Shown one piece after another: positions 23,374-32,031 of a stretch of 64,000 nucleotides of DNA; positions within the stretch are counted from its first letter, which is position 1; each line of letters begins with the position of its first letter. The notes beneath the pieces are model-generated. The model ran no database searches and had not been told where the DNA came from. It was given only the letters and a program-made list of their open reading frames with translations. The translations under genes and the position numbers were made by a program. This DNA comes from Lentzea atacamensis (GTDB lineage Bacteria > Actinomycetota > Actinomycetes > Mycobacteriales > Pseudonocardiaceae): NCBI RefSeq assembly GCF_003269295.1, contig NZ_QLTT01000012.1, positions 194,811-258,810 of the forward strand, in the 5' to 3' direction.

Positions 23374-24478
23374 GCACGAAGCCGGTCTCCGGGTCGTCGA
23401 CGGCGGCACCGAACACCACGCCCATGACCCGGCCGTTCGGGTCGACCAGCGGGCCTCCGGAGTTGCCGGAGCGGACCTCCGCGCGAACCGTGTAGACGTC
23501 GCGGGTCACCGTCTGGGCGTCGTAGATGTCCGGGCCGCGCAGCAGCGGGATCCGCTCGCGCACACGGGCGGGCGAGGCCTTGTACGGGCCGTCCAGCGGG
23601 TAGCCGAGCACGATGCCGTCCTCGCCCGGCTGCACCTCGTCGGAACGGAACTGCAGCGGCGTGGCCTCCAGGTCCGGCACCGCGAGCACGGCGATGTCGA
23701 TCTTCGGGTCGTAGGCCACGACGGTCGCGTCGAACTGGCCGCGGCCGACCTCGACCGTCACCTCGTTGGTACCGGCGACGACGTGCGCGTTGGTCATGAC
23801 GCGTTCCGGCGCGATCACGAACCCGGTGCCTTCGAGGGCACGCGAGCACGACGGCGCACGGCCGCGGACCTTGAGCACGGAGGACTGCAGCCGCTTCTGC
23901 ACCGGCGAGTCCGCGAGCTGGCTGTTCGGCGGCTCGACGTCCTTGAGCGGCGTGCGGTTGAACGGGTCCATCGCCTGGGGGAAGCCCGAGACGTCGAAGA
24001 GCTTCTGCAGGTCGCCGGACAGCACACGGGCGGCCTGCGGCATGGTCTTGTCGACCTTGCCGAGGATCACCGACTGCTTGAGCGACGACGTCAGGTCCGG
24101 CAGGCCGACGACCGAGGTCAGCGGGAGCGCGATCATCCACGCCACGACGAAGACGACCAGGCCCTGCACGATCGCACCCAGGGCGTTGTCCGCGCCGCGC
24201 AACGGCGACGCGTTGACCCGTGCCTTGATCGTCCGCCCGATGTACACGCCGATCGTCTCGCCGAGCGCCACGAGCAGGACGACGATGCCGACGGCGAACA
24301 CGACCTTGGTGACGACGTTCTCGAACTGGGAAACCAGCAGCGGTGCGATCTGCGTGCCGAGGATCAGGCCGACGAGCACACCGACGAACGCGGGTAGCGC
24401 GACAACCATGCCCTGCCTGGCCCCTGACACCGCGGCTATCGCGGCAAGGCCCAGCACGAGCAGGTCAACCCAGTTCAA
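23291..24478 (-). CDS. marP: MarP-type membrane serine protease
   Basis: 395 aa from ATG 24478. Four membrane helices fill residues ~1-125 (CvpA-like), followed by a periplasmic chymotrypsin-fold protease with His232 (NAHVVAG), Asp261 (KIDIAVL) and Ser340 (RSGNSGGP). Cys211 and the C-terminal Cys393 may be redox-active. These positions lie three residues from those of M. tuberculosis MarP (Rv3671c), which preserves pH homeostasis and activates the peptidoglycan hydrolase RipA under acid. It follows the nth-TlpA-Nudix operon as in mycobacteria, with a 15-bp gap. Confidence 0.95.
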   Translation of the reverse strand: MNWVDLLVLGLAAIAAVSGARQGMVVALPAFVGVLVGLILGTQIAPLLVSQFENVVTKVVFAVGIVVLLVALGETIGVYIGRTIKARVNASPLRGADNALGAIVQGLVVFVVAWMIALPLTSVVGLPDLTSSLKQSVILGKVDKTMPQAARVLSGDLQKLFDVSGFPQAMDPFNRTPLKDVEPPNSQLADSPVQKRLQSSVLKVRGRAPSCSRALEGTGFVIAPERVMTNAHVVAGTNEVTVEVGRGQFDATVVAYDPKIDIAVLAVPDLEATPLQFRSDEVQPGEDGIVLGYPLDGPYKASPARVRERIPLLRGPDIYDAQTVTRDVYTVRAEVRSGNSGGPLVDPNGRVMGVVFGAAVDDPETGFVLTAQQVQAMVQKAPTLTRRASTQGCAS

Positions 24479-24493
24479 CCGACAACCTCCGCC

Positions 24494-25153
24494 TCACTGT
24501 GTAGCGCGCAACGCTAGTTCAAGGTCACGCACATCGGTCGCATCCCACGGCTGTTCCCAGCCGCCGAGTGCGATCAGGCCGTTGATCAACCCCGCGGTGA
24601 AGCCCCACACCAACATGCCCGGCGCGGAGAAGGCCGCTCCGACGTAGCCCGCAGGGTGACGCACTCTGAACCTGTTCGCAGGATCGGCGAGGTGCGCAAC
24701 CGGCACCCGCGCGACGGCGGCGGTCTCCGCCGGGTCGACAGGTGCGACGGGGCTCGGCTGTTCCCAGTAGGCGAGCACGGGCGTGACCACGAACCCCGAC
24801 ACCGGCACGTACAGCTCCGGCAGCAGCGCGAGTGGTCTCACTCCTGACGCAAGTACACCGGTCTCCTCGTAAGCCTCGCGTAATGCGGTGGCGACTGGTC
24901 CGTCGTCGGTCGGATCCGCTGCCCCACCGGGAAACGCGACCTGGCCCGGATGCGAGCCCAGCGTGTCCGCACGGCGCAGCAGCAGTACGTCCGGACCGTG
25001 GTTCTCGTCCTCACCGAACAGCATCAGCACCGCCGCCTCGCGGACGCCCTCCGAAGGAGCGCGCGGGACCCGCATGAACGTCCGTGCGTCGATGTCCTCG
25101 GTGGCCTTGGCCAGGCGCTGCATCCAGTCGGGTGGCTCTGTCGCCTCCGTCAT
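24494..25153 (-). CDS. CoA-pyrophosphatase-type Nudix hydrolase (Rv3672c type)
   Basis: 219 aa from ATG 25153, overlapping the upstream stop by ATGA. The UPF0035 signature LRRADTLGSHPGQVAFPGG precedes the Nudix core with TALREAYEETGV. This signature marks CoA or acyl-CoA diphosphatases (NudL/NUDT7-8). It would hydrolyse CoA to 4'-phosphopantetheine and 3',5'-ADP in the cytoplasm. A longer in-frame ORF upstream is antisense noise, since it overlaps the TlpA-like gene in another frame. Confidence 0.9.
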   Translation of the reverse strand: MTEATEPPDWMQRLAKATEDIDARTFMRVPRAPSEGVREAAVLMLFGEDENHGPDVLLLRRADTLGSHPGQVAFPGGAADPTDDGPVATALREAYEETGVLASGVRPLALLPELYVPVSGFVVTPVLAYWEQPSPVAPVDPAETAAVARVPVAHLADPANRFRVRHPAGYVGAAFSAPGMLVWGFTAGLINGLIALGGWEQPWDATDVRDLELALRATQ

Positions 25154-25713
25154 CGCACCGCCTTCTCCACCTGCTCTGGCGCCTTGAAGATCGGCGGGTC
25201 CGTGATGAGCCGGACCGAGCCGTCGGCGCCGACGAAGTACGTCGCCGGCAGCGAGTTCGGCGCCTTCAGCTGCTTGCGCAACGCGTCGGCCCCGTCGTGG
25301 ACCGAGGGCAGCCGCACGCCGAGCCGGGCGAGCAGCTCCAGGCCGTCGGCTTCCCTGCTGTCCACAAGAACTGGGACGACCGGGACGGCACCTGGTTGCT
25401 TCGCGTACGAGTCGAGCACGGGCAGCTCCTCCTGGCACGGCCCACACCAGGTCGCCCAGAAGTTGATCAGGAGCGGCCCTTTCAGCGCGAGGGCCGTCCG
25501 GGTGCCGTCGCCGAGGCACGTCACGTCGACGCCGCCCTCACCACCGGGCACGCACGGCCGCAGCTGGGCCTGCGCGCGCAACGCCGCCACGTCCTGCGAC
25601 GGGCGGGTCGGAGTTGGCGGCGGTTCCGGTGACCTGTCACGCGGCCACAGCGCCACGACGCCCGCGATGCCGAGGACGAGCGCGAGTACGAGCCAGCGGC
25701 TGCGGTTGTTCAC
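25150..25713 (-). CDS. TlpA-like membrane-anchored thioredoxin (Rv3673c type)
   Basis: 187 aa from GTG 25713, overlapping the nth stop. One N-terminal helix (WLVLALVLGIAGVVALW) anchors an extracytoplasmic thioredoxin fold with INFWATWCGPCQEELP; the CxxC is CGPC. Further Cys residues (PCVP, TCLG) before the domain could be substrates or a second disulfide. A role in exported disulfide exchange or cytochrome maturation is typical. It sits between nth and the Nudix gene. Confidence 0.92.
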   Translation of the reverse strand: MNNRSRWLVLALVLGIAGVVALWPRDRSPEPPPTPTRPSQDVAALRAQAQLRPCVPGGEGGVDVTCLGDGTRTALALKGPLLINFWATWCGPCQEELPVLDSYAKQPGAVPVVPVLVDSREADGLELLARLGVRLPSVHDGADALRKQLKAPNSLPATYFVGADGSVRLITDPPIFKAPEQVEKAVR

Positions 25714-26474
25714 CCCACTAGTTTCTCGCCGGACCGCACGCGGTCGGCAAGCTCCAGCAGATGTGGCTTCTCGTCGCCCTTCACGAGCTTCGCCGCCTTG
25801 TCGGGGTCCTCGGGACCCAGGCCGTACGACGGGCAGTCCTTCATCAGCAGACAGGCCCCGCACGCAGGCGTTTTGGCGTGGCAGACGCGACGGCCGTGGA
25901 AGATGATCCAGTGCGACGCCATGGTCCAGTCGCGCTTCTCGATGAGCGTGCCGATCGCGTGCTCGACCTTGACGGCGTCCTCTTCCGCGGTCCAGCCCCA
26001 GCGGCGGACGAGGCGGCCGAAGTGGGTGTCGACTGTGATGCCGGGCACATCGAACGCGTTGCCGAGAACCACGTTGGCCGTCTTGCGTCCTACACCGGGG
26101 AGCTTGACCAGCTCCTCGAGGGTGCCCGGAACCACACCGTCGTGCTGCTCCACAAGAGCGGCACCGAGACCCATCAGAGACGTCGCCTTGTTCCGGTAGA
26201 AACCGGTCGGGCGGATCATCTCTTCGAGTTCGACCCGCTCGGCGCCGGCGTAGTCGGCGGCCGTCGGGTACTTCGCGAAGAGCGCGGGAGTGACCTCGTT
26301 GACCTTCTTGTCGGTGCACTGCGCGGACAGCACGACCGCCACGAGCAGCTCGAGCGGCGTCGTGAAGTCCAGCTCGCAGTGCGCGTCGGGGTACCCCTCG
26401 GCAAGCACGCGCACCATCCGGCGGGCCCTGCGGGTCAAGCCGAGTTTGGTTTCCGGTTTCTTGGTTGCGGGCAC
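25710..26474 (-). CDS. nth: Endonuclease III (DNA glycosylase/AP lyase)
   Basis: 254 aa from GTG 26474 (VPATKKPETKLGLTRRARRM). Base-excision repair of oxidised pyrimidines. The HhH LPGVGRKTANVV contains the catalytic Lys, VDTHFGRL holds the catalytic Asp, and the C-terminal CHAKTPACGACLLMKDC is the C-x6-C-x2-C-x5-C cluster for [4Fe-4S]. It is first in a four-gene overlapping set ending at marP. Confidence 0.96.
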   Translation of the reverse strand: MPATKKPETKLGLTRRARRMVRVLAEGYPDAHCELDFTTPLELLVAVVLSAQCTDKKVNEVTPALFAKYPTAADYAGAERVELEEMIRPTGFYRNKATSLMGLGAALVEQHDGVVPGTLEELVKLPGVGRKTANVVLGNAFDVPGITVDTHFGRLVRRWGWTAEEDAVKVEHAIGTLIEKRDWTMASHWIIFHGRRVCHAKTPACGACLLMKDCPSYGLGPEDPDKAAKLVKGDEKPHLLELADRVRSGEKLVG

Positions 26475-26553
26475 AGATTCAGCGTAGTCAACACGCCGGA
26501 ACCACCCCCTAGACGCGCACTCGAATCCCACATGCGCCACACTGCGGAGCATC

Positions 26554-26793
26554 ATGACTGCCTGGTTTGTGATCGTCGTCCCGATCGTGATCATGTTCTT
26601 CGCGCTCTTCATGGAGCGCGTGGAAGCGAAGCTCCGGCACGTCGCCGTGCAGGAGAACGAGGTCGAGGAGTTCCTGGAGTCCGCCCGCCCCGATGAGGTG
26701 AAGGCGCTCTACGGACACGGCATCGGTCGCGCTCTGGAGCTGTTCCGCCTGCGTCGCCGCGGTCGCGGCAGCGTGCGCAAGCGCGTGCGCTGA
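26554..26793 (+). CDS. Small one-helix membrane protein (Rv3675 type)
   Basis: 79 aa from ATG 26554. One N-terminal helix (WFVIVVPIVIMFFALFMERV) is followed by an amphipathic acidic region (VQENEVEEFLES) and a very basic tail (RLRRRGRGSVRKRVR). It lies divergent from nth and upstream of crp, as Rv3675 does. No function is known. Confidence 0.8.
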   Translation: MTAWFVIVVPIVIMFFALFMERVEAKLRHVAVQENEVEEFLESARPDEVKALYGHGIGRALELFRLRRRGRGSVRKRVR

Positions 26794-27000
26794 CGACCCC
26801 CGCGTTGACCGCCACCCGAATGGCGTAAGCTGGTTCGTTGGGCTCTGGATCGAGCCAGTCGGGTTGTTCCTAGTAAGACGGCGAGCCGAGCGGCGATCCA
26901 CAACACAGCCCTTAGACTGCAACGCAGTGATCGGCGGCACGGCGCTGACACCGCCAAAGAAGGTGGTGGGCGTGCCGTCGCGTCGATTAGGAGGGATGAG

Positions 27001-27675
27001 GTGGACGAGACCCTGGCGCGAGCGGGCATCTTCCAAGGAGTTGATCCGGCAGCCGCAGAGGCGCTGGCGCAGACCCTTGAGACGGTGGAGTTCCCGCGTG
27101 GCCACGTGATCTTCGCGGAGGGTGAGCCGGGCGATCGCCTGTACATCATCCAGTCCGGAAAGGTGAAGATCGGCCGCAAGTCGCCGGACGGCCGCGAGAA
27201 CCTGTTGGGGATCTTCGGGCCCTCCGACATGTTCGGCGAACTGTCCATTTTCGACCCCGGTCCCCGCACGTCGACCGCGACGACGGTGACCGAGGTGCGT
27301 GCGGTGTCCATGGACCGCCCCGCGCTCCGTCAGTGGATCACCAACCGGCCGGAGATCGCCGAGCAGCTGCTGAGGGCCCTGGCCCGCAGGCTGCGCAGGA
27401 CGAACTCGATGCTGGCCGACCTGATCTTCACGGACGTGCCCGGCCGTGTGGCCAAGGCGTTGCTGCAGCTCGCACAGCGCTTCGGTTCGCAGGAGGCCGG
27501 CCTGCTCCGCGTCACGCACGACCTGACGCAGGAGGAGATCGCTCAGTTCGTCGGCGCGTCCCGCGAGACCGTGAACAAGGCGCTCGCCGACTTCGCGCAC
27601 CGCGGCTGGCTGCGACTCGAAGGCAAGAGCGTGCTGATCCTGGACCCGGAGCGCCTCGCGCGCCGCGCCCGCTAG
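27001..27675 (+). CDS. crp: CRP/FNR-family cAMP receptor (Rv3676/Cmr type)
   Basis: 224 aa from GTG 27001 with GGAGGGATGAG upstream. N-terminal cyclic-nucleotide domain with the phosphate-binding cassette FGELSIFDPGPRTSTAT at ~79-95; C-terminal helix-turn-helix TQEEIAQFVGASRETVNKAL at ~180. This is the global cAMP-responsive regulator of actinobacteria. The preceding 207-bp gap (26794-27000) holds only promoter-like TTGACC at 26805. A strong terminator follows. Confidence 0.95.
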   Translation: MDETLARAGIFQGVDPAAAEALAQTLETVEFPRGHVIFAEGEPGDRLYIIQSGKVKIGRKSPDGRENLLGIFGPSDMFGELSIFDPGPRTSTATTVTEVRAVSMDRPALRQWITNRPEIAEQLLRALARRLRRTNSMLADLIFTDVPGRVAKALLQLAQRFGSQEAGLLRVTHDLTQEEIAQFVGASRETVNKALADFAHRGWLRLEGKSVLILDPERLARRAR

Positions 27676-27688
27676 ATCGCAGACAACG

Positions 27689-27732
27689 CAAAGGACCGGG
27701 CGCCACCCCCGACGTGGCGCACCGGTCCTTTG
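27689..27732 (+). terminator. Terminator after crp
   Basis: CAAAGGACCGG (27689-27699) pairs with CCGGTCCTTTG (27722-27732), and inside it GCGCCAC pairs with GTGGCGC around a short C-rich loop. The T-rich end TCCTTTGTGTT completes an intrinsic terminator. The rest of the gap to 28005 shows no gene. Confidence 0.85.
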
Positions 27733-27968
27733 TGTTGCACGGCCCATCCCCCGACGAACCGTGCCTTCCATCCCTCTGGCGCGTAGGCCCCGACCCTCAA
27801 GCCAGAGGTTGGTCTCGGTGGATGAGTCAACTTTCGCACGTCCCCACCCCGACCACTCAAGTCCTTTCACCCTCAAGGACCTCCTGTGTGGCCGATTCGT
27901 TGCATGTTTCACCCGGTCATCCCATTCCCGTGACCCAATCGCAACCATCGTGACCCTGCGCACCCGAT

Positions 27969-28003
27969 CTGGTACATCCGTACCAGGTTTGGCATACTGG
28001 TAC
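27969..28003. promoter_or_regulatory. Operator and -10 region of the MFS gene
   Basis: CTGGTAC-ATCC-GTACCAG (27969-27986) is a perfect dyad, and a third CTGGTAC occurs at 27997-28003. The third copy overlaps the probable -10 CATACT (27993-27998), 7 bases before the ATG, so the transcript is probably leaderless. No regulator gene is adjacent, so control is in trans. Confidence 0.65.
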
Positions 28004-28005
28004 AC

Positions 28006-29256
28006 ATGTCCCACTCCGCCCGACTGTCCGACTACCGTGCTGCCCTGACGACCCCCGGCATGCGTGGCCCCGTGGTCGCGTCACTGCTCGCCCGCCTCCC
28101 GATCGCGATGGTCGGGCTCTCGCTGCTGCTCTACGTGGAGCGCGCGACGGGTTCGTTCGCGGTCGCCGGCCTGGTCTCGGCGGCGGCGCTGGTGGGCGTG
28201 GCGATGGGCTCGGTCGTCCAGGGCCGGCTGATGGACCGCTTCGGCCCCACTCGGCCGCTCGTCTTCGTGACCGGTCTCTTCACGCTCTTCGTCACCGCCT
28301 CCGTGATCGCCGTCGAGGCGGGTTCACCGGTGTTCGTGCTGGTCCCGCTGGCCCTCGGCGTCGGCGCGACCGAGCCGATGGTGGGCTCGGCCTCGCGTGC
28401 GCTGTGGGAGCGGATGCTGCCCTCCGGCCCGACGCGGATGGCGGCCTACGCCTACGAGTCGATCAGCATGGAGGTCTTCTTCATCCTCGGTCCTGGTCTC
28501 GCCGGCGTGCTGCTGGCGGCTCCGTGGGCAGGTACCGGCGTGGTGGTCGGTGCCGTGATGATGGTTCTCGGTGCGCTGTGGTTCGCCTCGAACCCGGTCG
28601 TGCGCGCCTGGGGCCCGGTCGAGCAGGCTCCACGCCCGCTGCTCGGCGCGTTCGCCTACCCGGGCATGCGGACCGTCGCGCTGGCCGCGCTGGGCTTCGG
28701 CGTGACCATTGGTTTCGTCGAGGTGGCCGTGCCGGCCTTCGCGAAGGCCGCGGGCCAGGCCTCGATGGGTGGCCTGATGCTGTCGCTGTGGTCGATCAGC
28801 TCGGTGATCTTCGGCGTGCTCTACGGCATGCGTCCGTGGCCGCGCCCGATGCACCTGCGTCTGCCGGTGCTGCTGGGCGGGTTCGGGTTGCTGTCGCTGC
28901 TGCTGGCGATCCCGCTGACGCTGGTCGGGCTCGGCATCGCGCTGTTCGTGGTCGGCACGCTGATCACGCCGCAGTCGACCGCGCACTCCGCGGCGATCGA
29001 GCAGGTCACGCCGAACGGCATGGCCGCCGAGGCGTTCGGCTGGGTGATCACCTCGGTGACCGTCGGCCTCGCCATCGGCCAGGGCCTCTCCGGCCAGCTG
29101 ATCGAGCACTTCGGCACGCGGCCGGCGTTCGTCGCCTCCGGTGTGGCCGGGCTGCTGATCGCGCTCGCGGTGTGGCTGCTGCGCGGCACCGTCAGCCGTG
29201 GCGTGCCGGCTGAGCCCCTGCCGGCCCGTTCCGAGATGGAGCTCGCGGCCCGCTAG
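28006..29256 (+). CDS. MFS transporter, unknown substrate
   Basis: 416 aa from ATG 28006. About 12 hydrophobic segments, with the MFS loop 2-3 motif GRLMDRFGPTRPLVF. Family resemblance is to drug/sugar efflux-type single genes of actinobacteria. The residue stretch ITPQSTAHSAAIEQVTPNG in the C-terminal half is characteristic of this subgroup. Controlled by the dyad directly upstream. It ends 11 bp before the convergent sliding-clamp gene. Confidence 0.88.
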   Translation: MSHSARLSDYRAALTTPGMRGPVVASLLARLPIAMVGLSLLLYVERATGSFAVAGLVSAAALVGVAMGSVVQGRLMDRFGPTRPLVFVTGLFTLFVTASVIAVEAGSPVFVLVPLALGVGATEPMVGSASRALWERMLPSGPTRMAAYAYESISMEVFFILGPGLAGVLLAAPWAGTGVVVGAVMMVLGALWFASNPVVRAWGPVEQAPRPLLGAFAYPGMRTVALAALGFGVTIGFVEVAVPAFAKAAGQASMGGLMLSLWSISSVIFGVLYGMRPWPRPMHLRLPVLLGGFGLLSLLLAIPLTLVGLGIALFVVGTLITPQSTAHSAAIEQVTPNGMAAEAFGWVITSVTVGLAIGQGLSGQLIEHFGTRPAFVASGVAGLLIALAVWLLRGTVSRGVPAEPLPARSEMELAAR

Positions 29257-29266
29257 TGCCACGGCA

Positions 29267-30358
29267 CTAGGCTACCGAGCGCATCGGCACCACCAGGTAG
29301 GTCAGCTCTACGCCGTCCTCGCCCGGTGTCGACGTGAGCACGGTGGACCGCAGGCCGTCCTGGATCCGCAACTCGATCCGGCGGCCTGCGAACGCCTTCA
29401 GCGCGTCCGCCAGGTAGCGCGCCTGGAACGTCTTGGTCAGCCGGTCACCCTCGATGGTGGCCTTGACGAACTCCTCGGACTCGCCCTGCTGCGGGTCGTT
29501 GCCCTTGATCCGCAGCTCGGAGTCCTCGACCTGGATGGTGACCGCCTGGTGCGGGCCGCCGAAGGGCGTGGCTCTGCGGACGGCGCGGGCCAGCGCGTCC
29601 GCGTCCACGAGCACCGTGCTGTCGATGACTGCCTCCAGGAGTCGGCGCGCCCGGTCGTCCGGGAACGGAGCGGCCAAGAGTGCGGTGGAGATCGAGTTGT
29701 GGCCCCACGCGAGGCCGATGCGGTATTCGTCGGCGTGCAGGGCGACCTCGCCCGTCGCCTGCCTGGCCGCTTCCGCGATGGGCTTCGCCGGAACCAACAG
29801 GTCTACGTGGCCGCTCTGTTCCCACGGCAGCGTCGCGTAGGCCATGCGATAGCGGTCGGTCGCCATCACGTGCAACTTCTGCTCGTCCGACTGGATCCGG
29901 ATGCCGGTGAAGATCGGCAGCGCGTCGTCCTTGGACGCCGCGCCCGCGACCGCCGCGATGATCCTGAGCTTGTCCGCGTCGATGTGGCCCTGCAGCGGTG
30001 GCAGTTCCGGGACGCCGGGGTGGTGGCCGAGGTCCAGGAGCGGGATCGCGAACCTCGACGTCGGCGTGCGGATCGCCAGCCGCTGACCTTCCACCTTGAG
30101 CCTCACCTGCGGCTCGTCCAGGGCGTGGAGTGTCGCCGCCAGCGGCTTCGCCGGTACGAGCACCTCACCTTCGGTGTGGACGGTGGCGTGCACGGTCAGG
30201 CGCACGGCGTGCTCCTGGTCGCTGCCCGCGATCTCGACGTCCGTGCCGGCTTTGAGGCGGAGCCCGGCGAGCACCGGGTCGAGCACGCGGGTCAGCAGCA
30301 GCCGCGCGACCTCGGCGGCGGCGCCGGCCAGCTCGGCTGTCGTGGCGGTGAGGTCCAT
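29267..30358 (-). CDS. DNA polymerase III beta-clamp family paralogue
   Basis: 363 aa from ATG 30358. Three repeated clamp folds are visible: residues ~1-115, with LAATLHALDEPQVRLKVEGQRL; ~116-235, with SKDDALPIFTGIRIQ and MATDRYRMAYATLP (canonical ATDRYRLA); and the last, ending LTYLVVPMRS, like the canonical YLLMPVR. It is not beside dnaA, so it is an additional clamp rather than the housekeeping DnaN. It could serve translesion repair or be regulatory. Neighbours give no clue. Confidence 0.9.
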   Translation of the reverse strand: MDLTATTAELAGAAAEVARLLLTRVLDPVLAGLRLKAGTDVEIAGSDQEHAVRLTVHATVHTEGEVLVPAKPLAATLHALDEPQVRLKVEGQRLAIRTPTSRFAIPLLDLGHHPGVPELPPLQGHIDADKLRIIAAVAGAASKDDALPIFTGIRIQSDEQKLHVMATDRYRMAYATLPWEQSGHVDLLVPAKPIAEAARQATGEVALHADEYRIGLAWGHNSISTALLAAPFPDDRARRLLEAVIDSTVLVDADALARAVRRATPFGGPHQAVTIQVEDSELRIKGNDPQQGESEEFVKATIEGDRLTKTFQARYLADALKAFAGRRIELRIQDGLRSTVLTSTPGEDGVELTYLVVPMRSVA

Positions 30359-30427
30359 GGCTGGGACGCTAGCGAGCACCTCTGACAATTTTTGACGCCT
30401 CGGCGTCAGGACCGATCGGAGCGGTGG

Positions 30428-30745
30428 ATGTCGGCTGAGTGTCTGATCTACGCCAGGCACCGCGATTCCGGGCCGTTGACAGGGCCGGTGGTGTTCGCCG
30501 ACGACAGTTCGTGGGGACGCGGCGGCACGTCGCGACCCTGGACTCGCTCACGGTCGCGGAAACCGCGGCCGTGGCTCGGGCCGCACGGCTGGTGGCGGTG
30601 GGGATGCGTGTTCGTCCGGCATCGGGGGACTCCGGACGAGTTGGCGCGGGACGAGGAGTGGTCCGGCGCGCCGGCCGGTGACGTGGCCGCGTTCAGCGCC
30701 AGGCTTCGCGAGTACTTCACGAACAGCGAGCAGCAGCCGCGGTGA
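30428..30745 (+). CDS. Hypothetical protein, 105 aa, possibly frameshifted
   Basis: From ATG 30428 the frame reads MSAECLIYARHRDSGP and ends DVAAFSARLREYFTN, both protein-like. The middle is Arg/Pro/Trp-rich, and a neighbouring frame reads DSLTVAETAAVARAARL, which looks more natural there. A pair of compensating frameshifts, or a pseudogene, is possible. No family is recognised. Its 3' end overlaps the TPR gene. Confidence 0.4.
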   Translation: MSAECLIYARHRDSGPLTGPVVFADDSSWGRGGTSRPWTRSRSRKPRPWLGPHGWWRWGCVFVRHRGTPDELARDEEWSGAPAGDVAAFSARLREYFTNSEQQPR

Positions 30746-31130
30746 TCGCGATCCGCGTCGACTCGACCAACGCGGGATCACCACCCTCCCTCAGCGCCAA
30801 GGCCGCACGGAAGTGTTCCAGCGCCTCGGCGTACCGGCCCTCGTCGAAGTAGCACTTGCCCCAGTGCTGGTGCACGAAGCCGGGGATCTCGCCGGTCTCC
30901 GCGCACTTCGCGAACTCCGCGTGAGCTTCGGAGAACCGGCCCTGCCACTGGAGGACGTGCGCCAGCCGCAACCGTGCCGCCGTGGACGGGCGCAGCTCGA
31001 AAGCCTTGGTCAACGCCCGCTCGGCGAGATCGAGCTCGCCGAGCATCCGCGCCGCGACCCCGATCTGCGTCCAGGCCTCGTACTCGTCCGGGATGTCCCG
31101 CAGGGTCTGCGGGTCGATCGTGTACTTCAC
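30717..31130 (-). CDS. TPR-repeat protein
   Basis: 137 aa from GTG 31130, overlapping the oxidoreductase stop by GTGA. Three TPR-like units: AWTQIGVAARMLGELDLAER, ARLRLAHVLQWQGRFSEAHA and GKCYFDEGRYAEALEHFRAA. TPRs are protein-binding scaffolds. Co-translation with the Gfo/Idh/MocA gene suggests functional pairing. Confidence 0.85.
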   Translation of the reverse strand: MKYTIDPQTLRDIPDEYEAWTQIGVAARMLGELDLAERALTKAFELRPSTAARLRLAHVLQWQGRFSEAHAEFAKCAETGEIPGFVHQHWGKCYFDEGRYAEALEHFRAALALREGGDPALVESTRIAITAAAARCS

Positions 31131-32023
31131 GCACCTGCCCTGCGCCGTGCCAGGTCGATGATCCGCTGCAGGTGCAGCCCGCGCCGCACGTCGCACTCGT
31201 GGGTGGTCGTGCCGCTGTCGACCATGGCCACGAAGTCGTCGAGCAGGATCGTGAAGCAGTCCAGCGCGGACGTGTCGCGGCTGTTCAGGGTCCGGTGGCC
31301 GTTGACGCCGAACACGGTGAAGTCGGTGAACGGGGGCTGCAGCGGCAACGACAGGGTCAGCGACAGGGTGCTCGTGGCGCCGGAAGCGTGCTGCAGGATC
31401 AGTTGCCAGAGCCCGGTCGGCGAAACGTTCGCGGCGATCACGTCGGTGATCTCGCCCAGCGCGGCGTCGAGCAGGTCGAACGCGTGCGGGCCGATGTCCT
31501 CCAGCGCGCCCTTCTCGTGCCGCCACGGGGAGTTCGCGAACGGGCCGTCCAGCAGGGCGCCGGTCAGCCAGCGCGCGTCGGCACCGGTCCAGCCGCCGGT
31601 GCGGTGGAGCTGGGCCAGAAGCTCCTTCGTTTCCGGGGCGTAGCGGCGGGTCAGCACCACCAGGGACACGACGCCGGCGTCCGAGACCGCGGCGGCCAGG
31701 CGCTCGGCGACCTCCACCGACTCCGCGATCGGCTTCTCCAGGATCACGTGCTTGCCCGCGTTGGCCGCCTCGATCGCCATCGGGCCCTGGACGGCGGGAG
31801 GAACGCAGAACGCCACTGCGTCCACAGTGGACAGCATTTCCGCGAAGTCCGCGAAGGGTTCGGCGCCGTAGGTGCCGGCGAGCTCCGCGGCCGCTTCCTG
31901 GCGGCGCGCCCACACGCCCGTCAGCGTCGTGCCGGGGTGGTTCGCGATTCCGGGAGCGTGGATCATCTGAGCCCACGGGCCCGCACCGACAAGTCCTACG
32001 CGCAGCTGTTCGTCCACTCGCAC
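31127..32023 (-). CDS. Gfo/Idh/MocA-family oxidoreductase
   Basis: 298 aa from GTG 32023 (GTG 32017 is an alternative). N-terminal Rossmann fold with VGLVGAGPWAQMIHAP; the family hallmark EKPI is in HVILEKPIAES at ~93. The C-terminal alpha/beta domain shows WRHEKGALEDIGPHAFDLL with the conserved D-x-G-x-H catalytic arrangement. It acts on a sugar or polyol with NAD(P). The substrate cannot be named. It overlaps the TPR gene. Confidence 0.9.
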   Translation of the reverse strand: MRVDEQLRVGLVGAGPWAQMIHAPGIANHPGTTLTGVWARRQEAAAELAGTYGAEPFADFAEMLSTVDAVAFCVPPAVQGPMAIEAANAGKHVILEKPIAESVEVAERLAAAVSDAGVVSLVVLTRRYAPETKELLAQLHRTGGWTGADARWLTGALLDGPFANSPWRHEKGALEDIGPHAFDLLDAALGEITDVIAANVSPTGLWQLILQHASGATSTLSLTLSLPLQPPFTDFTVFGVNGHRTLNSRDTSALDCFTILLDDFVAMVDSGTTTHECDVRRGLHLQRIIDLARRRAGA

Positions 32024-32031
32024 ATCCTGCC

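Noticed and set aside
30439..30681. Alternative 80-codon ORF in the gap after the clamp gene
   Set aside because: Only its middle looks coding; ends are not. It is used instead as evidence for a frameshift in the 30428 gene.
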